Assembly (NCBI GenBank): GCA_039566865.1
Contig: CM076952.1
Coordinates: 11,428,501 to 11,492,500 of the forward strand
Direction: 5' to 3'
DNA length: 64,000 nt
Source of the DNA: Aurelia coerulea
Lineage: Eukaryota; Cnidaria; Scyphozoa; Semaeostomeae; Ulmaridae
Position 1 is the stretch's first letter; every line of letters starts with the position of its first letter. The notes under the pieces were generated by a model that was not told the origin of the DNA, made no database searches, and saw nothing but the letters and a program-made list of their open reading frames with translations. The position numbers and the translations under genes are program-made. Below are positions 56,240-64,000 of the stretch, piece after piece.

Positions 56240-56800
56240 TCTTAGCTCGTCCAGCAGTTTATTTTTTGCTGCGAGATTTTTTGTTCTGGTAAATCCGAAC
56301 AGCAGTTTAGCACTTTTGCTGCGGAGTTTTAGGAAATAGCCTTGAATTCTATAGCTACAGCAGTTTATATTTTTTGCTGCGGAATTTTTACTAAATAGCC
56401 TTGATTTTTTATCTCGTCCAGCGGTTTTTGCTGCGAGTATTTTGTAAATCCGTACAGTAGTTTAGCACTTTTGCTACGGAGTTTTAGGAAATAGCCTTGA
56501 ATGAAAAGCTCGTCCAGCAGTTTTATTCTGCTGCGAGAATCCGTACAGCAGTTTGTATTTTTGCTGCGGAGTTTTTACGAAATAGCCTTGATTTTTTTTA
56601 TCTCGTCCTGCTTTTTTTGCTGCGAGTGTTTTGTAAATCCGTACGGCAGTTTTGTATTTTTGCTGCGGAATTTTTATGAAATAGCCTAGACCTTTTTAAC
56701 TCATCCAGCGGTTTTTTGCTTCGTGAATTTTGTGGCTGTAAATCTGTTCAGCAGTTTGTATTTTTTTGCTGCGGAATTTTTAAGAAATAGCCTTGTTCTT
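56240..56800. repeat. Hairpin-rich minisatellite, left part
   Basis: Degenerate units of roughly 100-130 bp: CTCGTCCAGCAGTTTT, then TTTGCTGCGAGAATTTTG, AAATCCGTACAGCAGTTT, TTTTTGCTGCGGAATTTT and AGGAAATAGCCTTGA. Each unit holds two CAGCAG/CTGCTG-type inverted words, so single strands could form tandem hairpins. At least five units. Continues in the same orientation at 60700. Confidence 0.85.
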
Positions 56801-57098
56801 TTTAAAGTGCACATCTAGTGCAAAGTTTTTATTTTTTCAAATGATAGACCAACTTGATATAATCATAATTGTCAAAAACAAAAATTAAATCGGCCGAGTA
56901 GTTTTTGATTTATGCGTTGATGAAGTTGAGGATTTGGGCAAAATGCGGTTCCACGGCCGGGCTTTTGTAGCATGATGGGAGATCTGGGTCGAGACGCGTG
57001 TGACGATGACCCAGGAAGGCAATATTTGTGGCCTACTCTATTCACTTGGAACTCAAGTAAACTTTGGAAGCATAAAACCGAATCGTATATATCTGAAT

Positions 57099-57539
57099 AT
57101 GCCTAACCGATGCGTTGCAGCTGGCTGTGGAAGTTTACCAGATTTAAAAAACAGGATCGTACGATCGTACTCCATCTAATTCCATTTCATGGCGATGAAC
57201 GACCTGCTGCTAAGAAAGGAAGAAGGCAATGGGTGGATTTTGTGAAGCTGAAGCGAGCGAAATGGGAAGCAACTGCCAGCTCGACCCTGTGCTCCAAGCA
57301 TTTCAAGGCAGATGAATTCATAAGGAAAGGAGCTTCAATTATTTGGAGGGCCAATAATTCTCAGATTAGAACGAGATGAAATTGGAGTCACACATCTGCT
57401 TTATGCAGGCTTTGGATTGGAAGGATATCCATTATCAAATATCAACAGATCAAACAACGCCACCGTTTCATTCAGTTGTTCATTCAAATTCATTCAGTCA
57501 TTCAAATGGTATGAACAAGCACTGTCTGTAGTGTATGAG
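57099..57539 (+). pseudogene. THAP-domain exon 1 with 8-bp frameshift duplication
   Basis: ATG at 57099 opens MPNRCVAAGC, giving the first Cys pair. The frame breaks at a tandem duplication of GATCGTAC (57155-57162 and 57163-57170). The next frame has HLIPFHGDERPAAKK, WVDFVKLKRAKWEATASS and LCSKHF, the second C-x2-H pair, so all four zinc ligands exist. A second frame change near 57330 leads to RLERDEIGVT, the usual post-domain segment. A possible donor GTAAGA follows 57539. The domain binds DNA; here it cannot be made from this frame. Confidence 0.75.
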
Positions 57540-58001
57540 GTAAGAATTGTTATCGTTTGCTATTCTTTATTTCTGTGTGATAGAAACTTTATCTTACTGT
57601 TTTGGGGTAGAAATAGTTTAGGCTTGGTGGCATAAAGTGAAGTGAGATGTTTATCTATTCTGATAAATAACATAATTTGTGTTCTTGTTGTGGAATGTGG
57701 ATTACAACAACATCCAGTTCTGTTAAGTTTTGAGGAAAGATCTTCCATTACCATTCCCTTGAACTTGGTGATCTTACTCTTAATTTCTTGCTTACTGTAG
57801 TCCAATCTGTACTCACTGTTACAAAATGAGAGACTGCATTTTTACACTGATTTTGAACACTAACATTGAGATTTTTTTGAGCAATTTCAAATATTTTAGA
57901 TATTGAAAACAAGTGCAAATGGTCTTTCCATACATGCAGTCACATGAAGTAATCCACTGTTAATTATGATTAAATTATGTTTGTTTCTTTCCTTTGTTAG
58001 T

Positions 58002-58260
58002 TCATCAACCTTGTCACATCTATGGCACAGAACACTGACATATCTTTGACTGATGAGCAGCAATAGAAAAATGGCTTGCTTACAATGGCAATTGACCAGA
58101 ACTTATCATGTTTTACAGTTGCGGTCAAAGAGTTAAACTCTGACAGTTTTGACTTTGATATGGCAGAGCAATGTATTTGACATGGTGCACAAGATATGCA
58201 AATCTTGACATTTTTGGTGTATTTCTTAGGGGTCATCAACAAACATTTTTTTTGTGACAG
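58002..58260 (+). pseudogene. Possible exon 2 of the THAP gene
   Basis: The acceptor CTTTCCTTTGTTAG is followed by an open stretch in the phase expected from exon 1 (FINLVTSMAQNTDISLTDEQ). An in-frame TAG, a further segment (AVKELNSDSFDFDMAEQ) and a TGA follow. It looks like decayed coding sequence of no known family. No P-element RNase H-like or GTP-binding motif was seen. Confidence 0.35.
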
Positions 58261-59844
58261 TTAATGGCATTGGGCCATTAACAGCTCAACACCCCTTCAA
58301 TCTTAATGGACCACTAGATTTATCATCGAATTCATTCATGTTGTGAGCCTACCACCATTAGCACCATTACCACCACTCCTTTTAAAATAATATACATAGC
58401 GTTTGGGACAAAGCCAAAGGCAATTTCTTCAGTCAGATCAAATTAAGTAGTGTACACTGCCTGAATACCAATGGTTACCAGTTATGGTCTGCAGGGGAAA
58501 ATGGCAAGCAACTAAATAAAGTAAGGTAATAAATTACGATGATGCGATCTAAATTAAAGGCCATTCTCAAGCCAAATGGGTAAGCTGAGGTGCAATGGGT
58601 AATAATGATTGCCAGAGGGTAGACTTAAATCAACATTCAATATTTCAAGGAGTGTGGTTCTAACAGATGTAGCTTGAGAAGACTTGTATCTCAAGATTTT
58701 ATGAAATTTATCCATATTTTTGTCTTGCTCATTTTACCACAAAATTATCCACTTTATCCCAGTAGGGCCAATTCTTTAAAAGTTGAAAATATGTTTCACT
58801 TTTTGTTGCAAAAGTACCATTTTAGCTGAAGCCATCCCCCTAACAGCCCAATTCTGTTGAATGTGATGAAAATTCTCTGTAAAGGACCTTTTGCTGTAAA
58901 TGATATCTTTAACTAGCAAAGTAAATTCTACACTCTGGAAGGTATCGTATTGCTACAGAACAATTGTTGATGGAGATTTATGAACTTATTTTCCTAAATT
59001 CTCAAAATAAATTTAGGAACAATTGACAGAAGATTATTATTGGATCTGTTTGACCTCTGAGATCATGGGCACATAAGAAGATGAAATTTAGGGGGGGGGG
59101 GCTGCCAGATAAAAAAGATAATGTATATTGTTTATGAAAATTCTGCCCGACTCGTGACAAGATCAATTTTTGCCTGATTATGGTTGGTTTTGGCGAATTT
59201 TTCAAATATTGGGGGGCTGTAGCCACCGCTTCCTACACTTGTATCTGAGAAAATGTGTCATATTTCCCAATTCTTGCTTTTCCTCACTTACCGAGTGTCT
59301 GGAATCATTTCGGAAAAAGATTGCCACATATAAGGTCAATGTTTCAGAAATTGTCTTGTCCTTCAATTCACAGAAACAGGAGAGTTTTGATGTTTTGATA
59401 AACACAAGTTTCACATAATTGAGTTATTCAAAGTAGACAAGTATTTTTGCATTTGAATGTGAAGAATGTGAAAGTCATTATCTTTGTCTTTGTCTTTATT
59501 TGTACATTCCTTCTACTACAACATTATGTGCTTGGCATTGTCCACTCAGAAATCTAAAAAAACAACATACGTTTTTATAAATCGATAACAGCCTGGTGAT
59601 ATCTACATGCCAAATAATAGGCTCCAAACTTGCAGTTTAATAGCATCGTATTTCGGCTTTGAAAATTTGACTCCAATATGTAGATTACTTTCTTTGGCAA
59701 ACGATAAAGTTGCTTCAAACTGGGTGAAGTGTTATTGGAGCCTGCATGCAATGTATGCATCGTCAGAAGCCTTGACCTAAAGACGTGCCAGTGTCTTCCA
59801 TTTCTTTTCCGATGTTTGATTTGCTCAATAATAGATGTAAATGG
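58261..59844. other. Interior of the TIR-flanked segment, no gene recognised
   Basis: Open frames at 59002-59226, 59170-59418 and 59575-59862 carry no recognisable domain. Poly-G (9-10 bases) at 59091. Confidence 0.4.
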
Positions 59845-60130
59845 CATTTTTTTTTTATTCAATTTATTTAACGTTGGCTATTTACAATATACAATAGCAC
59901 AAAGGTGCTAATTTAGGCCAACTACAATTAAAAACAAAAAATACAAAAAGAAATTAAATATACCCTAAGTTTTCTACATAACGCTTGCATAGTCTGCAGT
60001 CACAGCTAACCGTGTACGTTTTAATTCTTCTTTTAAACATTGAAAGAGATTCAGATTCCTTTATGTCATTGAATATTCCTTTATGTCATTGGCATTGAAT
60101 ACCGTTGGAAGTATACTTCCCGGAGACTAT
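59845..60130 (-). mobile_element. LINE 3'-end fragment
   Basis: The minus strand reads AT-rich sequence ending GGCCTAAATTAGCACCTTTG, then TATTGTAAATAGCCAACG and a poly-A-like run at 59846-59855 (T on the + strand). This layout resembles a LINE 3' UTR and tail. Family not certain. Confidence 0.4.
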
Positions 60131-60699
60131 GAAATAACCATATTTGAAAACGGATTACCTCAAATACACTGCCAATCAAGGAATTACTTTGCTTGCGATT
60201 AGATTCCGTCACAACCCTGCGTCACAACAGTCGATCACAAATGATGGCGAACGACGGTCTGCAGAAAGATAGGCCCGTCATCAAACTGTCCCGCAGCTCG
60301 GCTTGCCGTCAAGGTTTCTTGCCTTCTTTTGACTTCATGTCAATTCTGTTAACGTCCATCTGCTTTGCAAACTATTTGCTATTGATAAGGATACTAAGTA
60401 CCATCATTATTAGGTTTTCTTCTCGATAAAACAGCCGAGCAAGTCCAATCTCCGGTCTCGTGGAAGTACTGTTATCCTGTGTTCACATTGAAAGTTTGCT
60501 GAAAGTCAATATTTGTGTTCCTGGGTAGGCGTCACTAGTACCCAGGACTCAGGAGCGCGGTCATGGAACCGACCACGCTGCACAAAATCCGTTGTAAAAG
60601 TGGTTTGGAAAATGATTTTCAAAATTTTTTTTGGCAGAATAGCATTACTTTAATAGTTCTATCAGAAAATGAAATAAAAGTTTTGCGTTGGATGTGCAC

Positions 60700-61174
60700 T
60701 TTAACTGCCGAATTTTTAGAACTCGTCCAACGGTTTTTTGCTGCGATCATTTTGTTGTTGTAAATCCGTACAGCTTTTAGCATTTTTACTGCGGAATTTT
60801 ACGAGATAGCCTTGAATTTTGCAGTTCTTCCTTCAGAATTATTTTGCGGCGAGAATCTCATTGTTTCAAATCCGTACAGCAGTTTGCATTTTTTGCTGTG
60901 GAAGTTTTTTAGGAAAAGTATATGATTTTGTAGCTTGTCCAGCGGTTTTCTTTTTGCTGGGAGAATTTTCATTTCTTTTAAATCCGCACAAGGATTAGCA
61001 TTTTTGATGCAAAGTTTTTAGGGAATAGCCCTGAATGTTTAGCTCGTCCAGCAGTTTTACTTTTGCTGCGAGAATTTTGTTGTCATCAATCCGTACAGCA
61101 GTTAGCATATTTTTGCTGCGGAATATTTAGGGGACAGTTTTGAATATTCAGCAGCTGTATCCTTTGCAGTGGGT
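60700..61174. repeat. Hairpin-rich minisatellite, middle part
   Basis: Same units and same orientation as 56240-56800 (CTCGTCCAACGG..., AATCCGTACAGC, TTTGCTGCGGAATATTTAGG). About three units. The array seems to have been continuous with 56240-56800 before the intervening segment arrived. Confidence 0.8.
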
Positions 61175-61182
61175 GTTGTGAT
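61175..61182. repeat. 8-bp target-site duplication, left copy
   Basis: GTTGTGAT, repeated at 61601-61608 around the hAT-type MITE. Confidence 0.85.
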
Positions 61183-61600
61183 CACAGGGGGTCCAGGAAT
61201 GTCAGTGAAGACCACTGTAGTTTTGGTTTCTTGATTCCGCGGTTCTCGGTTCCTTCGTTCCTTGGTTCGTCGTGAAAATATTAGCTGTGTAATTTGATAC
61301 CGATTACATCATCCTTGTGTGCGGTCAGCCAGCTATTGTTACAGTAGAATATACAAGTTACCGTTACGAGGCGCAGGATTTGAAAAACCCGCGAATTAAA
61401 GCGGCAGCCAATGAGAGAAGAGCTCTCTCACGACAAATGAAACAATAGCTGGCTGACCGCACACAAAAGGATGATGTAATCGGTATCAAATTACGCAGCT
61501 GTTATTTTCATGACGAACCAAGGAACGAAGGAACCGAGAACCGCGGAATCAAGAAACCAAAACTGCAGTGGTCTTCACTGACATTCCTGGACCCCCTGTG
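61183..61600. mobile_element. hAT-type MITE, 418 bp, long TIRs, 8-bp TSD
   Basis: Starts CACAGGGGGTCCAGGAATGT and ends with its mirror. Arms of about 165 bp match nearly perfectly (CAGTGAAGACCACTG, GAACGAAGGAACCGAG, ACCGATTACATCATCC). An 8-bp duplication (GTTGTGAT) and CA-GGGG ends point to hAT. Inserted in the minisatellite array. No coding capacity. Arms this similar suggest a recent insertion. Confidence 0.9.
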
Positions 61601-61960
61601 GTTGTGATGGCCTGTCCAGCAGATTTGTCTTTTGCTGTGGGAATTTCTTTTGATAAATCAAAACCCGTCTAATAGTTTTGTATTTTGCTGCGGGAAATTG
61701 TGATATATTAAGACCTTTCCAGCAGCTTTGTTTATTTGATTGAGACCTTTGTCTGATTTAAGATTTGTTCATCAATTACTAATTTTGCTGTAAAGTATTT
61801 TGAAAATTTTAAGACCTATTTAGCTGGCCTATTTGCTGCGGGACGTTGTAAATTTTAAAGACTGTTCGGCTGATTACTTCGCTGTGAGTTGTTTCGTCAT
61901 TTCATAAACCTGTTCAGCTCTCAGATTTTTGTGGTGATATGGTTTTTACAGTTTAATATG
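61601..61960. repeat. Hairpin-rich minisatellite, decayed right part
   Basis: Progressively degenerate units: CCTGTCCAGCAGATTTGTCTTTTGCTGTGGG, then TTTTGCTGCGGGAAATTG, AAGACCTTTCCAGCAGC and GACTGTTCGGCTG. Repeats fade out near 61960. Confidence 0.6.
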
Positions 61961-63440
61961 TTGGCTGGGGAATTTTTTAGAAAGGTTTTCATAAGTAATC
62001 TTCTCTGTCCCATGTTTTATTGTCCATTGACTTCACTACTGAATTAGTTAAACCTCTTTTGGAACTAAACAAATTATAACAGTGAAGAAATACGGAATTT
62101 CTTGTATCCAAGTGATATTTAGGTGCTAAGTTTCTCTCCTTGCTTCGACCTGCCGGGGGCTCAACTAAGAACCTTTACACTCGGCTAATGCTGCTGGGTT
62201 CCGAATGGTCGAAGCTAGGGGGCATCCGTTTCTTTTGTTTTGACCCTATTTATTTCTTTATTTGTTCATTTGCTATTTATTTTTCAAGTTGTATGACATC
62301 TTTAGGTAGTAAATTTGGATAACCATGAGACTTTTTAAGGTTTATATACATTCTGTGGGAGAAGTCAAGCAAAGTATAAAAACAGCGATTATTGCCATAG
62401 ACATTATGACGGAGAGCCCCCTAGCTCGACTCTTCGGAATTCAGCGTTCAAAAGTATTGGAGCATGGCTTGATGGTATTATTTTACAATATATGGACAAT
62501 GTTGTGGGAAGGTGTATAAGGTTTTTATTTCTACATTCTCAGCGAATATTACACATATATATAGTGTAGTTATGTACTATATATCGGGAGCGCATTATTG
62601 CTCCTCTCATGAATTGCTATTTTCAATACATCACTACGGAGTATACGATAAAATATCATTGCCCCGTGCTATACAAACCTAAAAGGGATACCGCTTTAAG
62701 ATTTATTATATATCAAATGTAATTTCGCAACTTTGCTTTTGTGGGTCTGATGAAACTAAGCAGCCCGAATTATTGCAAAAGTGGGTTGATCTGCATGCCT
62801 GTCGCTCAGAAAAAGCGACTATTCTCACGGAATTTTATGAGATATCGTCTAATAGATCCTATGGCTGTTAAGTTCGGGCCATTACAGTCAAATAGGTTGC
62901 AGTTGGCGTGAGCACAAAGTATGAATTTGCATCATGTCTCTACAAGGTATGAACAAATCTCAAAAAATCTTTATGGAAATCTATTAGGTGTTCACAGAAG
63001 AATGTTTTCTTTTTTGAAATTTTAGTTGCAGATAGTATCATTGTAAGTAAGGTTTTTCTGTATCAATGTCACACATTTATGTTCAGTCGTGTATTGTGTT
63101 GTTTGTTCCCGTGTTTTGTTTGTTGCATTGTCTTCTATTATGTTATATAGCTTACTATATAATGGCGTTTGTAGTGAACTGACAATTGAGTAGAGGCCCC
63201 AAGAGGACTGGACACATATCGTTGATTCATAGAAGGTGTGACTTGGAACGCAACGTAAATTAATTAGGCTGTTTATCGTTTTGGAGAGGTTGTTTATGAT
63301 TAGCGTGGTTGGAAAACATGTCGTTGATTTTAAAGGCAATCTGTCCCCTTCGATGGATGAAATTAAAATCGATAAAGATCTCTATTGTATATTCCAAAGT
63401 TGGTGTTAATTCACTTTATCCAAAGAAATCAGGGCCATAG
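61961..63440. other. No gene recognised
   Basis: No domain-bearing ORFs. The 105-codon minus-strand frame (63022-63339) has no family signature. The last part may be LINE 5' sequence. Confidence 0.4.
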
Positions 63441-63535
63441 AAACTGAAGGCTCAAATCGATCAAAATCCCCGGTTCCCGGGCACATTAAACGCCTCAAAG
63501 ATTTATACCAATCTTTCGCTCATAGATCATATTGC

Positions 63536-63543
63536 TGTCAATA
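63536..63543. repeat. 8-bp target-site duplication, left copy
   Basis: TGTCAATA, repeated at 63841-63848. Confidence 0.85.
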
Positions 63544-63840
63544 CCCGGGGGGGGTACTTGACTTAAATTTGTACGGGGGTGTGCCCACGAAAAAATTTTT
63601 TTTTACCCTGCTCCAGAATTTTTCGCTCAAAATGATAACCTGTTCTAGAAAAAATTGGTGAAAAGTATACTCAAAAACATGAAATTTGACCGAAAAACGA
63701 CCCGATCTAGCAGAATATTCCCCTTTGACATGTTTTGACAACCTGCTCTAGAAAATTTGCCTCATTTTGATACCCTGTGCTGAAAACGATACCCTTAAAA
63801 AGCACATCCCCGTCGGACAAATATACTAAGTACCCCCCCC
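63544..63840. mobile_element. hAT-type MITE with poly-G/poly-C termini, 297 bp
   Basis: Left end CCCGGGGGGGGTACTTGA, right end AGTACCCCCCCC; inverted similarity extends about 40 bp (TACGGGGGTGTGC versus GCACATCCCCGT). The interior repeats an AACCTG(T/C)TCTAGAAAA word. An 8-bp TSD suggests hAT-type mobilisation. The three extra C at the left break the symmetry. Confidence 0.85.
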
Positions 63841-64000
63841 TGTCAATAATACAAGCAATATTGTGGAGTCTGGTGTTGTCAAAACCGCCATTAGTGATCA
63901 TTATGTTGTTTACTCTGTAAGAAAGTATCAGGGTGGAATCAAGCATAATCATAAGCATATCCATACAAGACAGCTGAAAAACTTCAATAAAGAAGCTTTC

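Larger units (their letters stand above)
56795..60690. mobile_element. TIR-flanked segment with THAP gene, candidate transposon
   Basis: TTAAAGTGCACATC (about 56802) is mirrored by GATGTGCACTTTAA (about 60690). Inverted similarity goes on inward for about 200 bp, with gaps: AAAGTTTTTATTTTTTCA versus TGAAATAAAAGTTTT, then GTGACG..ACCCAGGAA..AATATT near 57010 versus its mirror near 60520. The segment interrupts the minisatellite and contains a THAP gene. P-element-type transposases start with a THAP domain, which makes a transposon origin plausible. No catalytic domain is recognised and no target duplication is certain. Confidence 0.5.
63450..64000 (+). pseudogene. LINE endonuclease fragment, interrupted by MITE, runs off window
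   Basis: Before the MITE the + strand encodes TNLSLIDHIAVN; after it, NTSNIVESGVVKTAISDHYV, VYSVRKYQGGIK and RQLKNFNKEAF. LIDH and SDHY are the last catalytic motifs of an APE-type endonuclease. The same order is seen in the intact LINE at 22420-25338, so they are relatives. The frame joins exactly across the MITE. The rest lies beyond 64000. Similarity fades upstream of 63500, so the 5' limit is unclear. Confidence 0.8.

Noticed and set aside
56240..56800. Repeat array as CRISPR or tRNA cluster
   Set aside because: Units diverge throughout with no unique spacers, and there are no Pol III boxes or cas genes.
56240..61960. Minisatellite arrays as long inverted arms of one giant foldback
   Set aside because: The arrays read in the same orientation on both sides. 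Only the inner ~200 bp next to the THAP segment is inverted.
63022..63339. 105-codon minus-strand ORF as a gene
   Set aside because: No domain, no homologue in the window, composition like random AT-rich sequence.
46425..64000. Further WDR11 exons
   Set aside because: I looked on the + strand for the conserved segments that follow in WDR11 and found none I could support. The next intron may exceed the window.

Overview
The window is eukaryotic: AT-rich, intron-dominated DNA with no operon structure. Two spliced exons of the conserved WD40 gene WDR11 lie on the + strand, in a sea of non-LTR retrotransposons (CR1/L2/Jockey-like LINEs), a BEL/Pao element, a DIRS-like element and many MITE/foldback elements. 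This mix, the (TTA)n LINE tails and the style of the reverse transcriptases suggest a marine invertebrate. A cnidarian (anthozoan) is my best guess, but the species cannot be fixed from the sequence.

Layout. 1-7116: upstream WDR11 intron or 5' flank, with a 3.75-kb foldback element (537-4285) bounded by a 10-bp target duplication, MITE and LINE 3' fragments, and two hammerhead-ribozyme-like motifs. 7117-7255: WDR11 exon. 7256-46235: one intron of about 39 kb filled with LINEs (8.2-10.2 kb +; 10.7-12.0, 16.0-18.6 and 22.2-25.3 kb -, the last with an intact 972-codon ORF). It also holds a near-perfect foldback (27.1-27.9 kb) and a 10-kb minus-strand composite in which BEL/Pao (28.6-33.4 kb) abuts DIRS (33.4-38.95 kb), each broken by its own foldback/MITE insertion. 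Further in are a 215-bp tandem duplication (40.1-40.5 kb) and a CCGCGG-rich foldback (42.8-43.9 kb). 46236-46424: the next WDR11 exon. 46425-64000: further WDR11 intron or 3' neighbourhood, with LINE ORF1 and RT fragments, MITEs, a tRNA-derived SINE head, two degenerate THAP-domain genes, and a hairpin-rich minisatellite at 56.2-56.8 and 60.7-62.0 kb that is split by a TIR-flanked segment carrying a THAP gene and by a hAT-type MITE. The window ends inside a LINE endonuclease interrupted by another 8-bp-TSD MITE.

Only WDR11 is a confident host gene. It encodes a scaffold of a Golgi/endosome trafficking complex. Everything else is mobile or mobile-derived, mostly antisense to WDR11. Several insertions can be dated relative to each other because the host element's reading frame is restored when the insert and one target-site copy are ignored. 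The THAP segment at 56.8-60.7 kb is the best candidate for an undescribed element.
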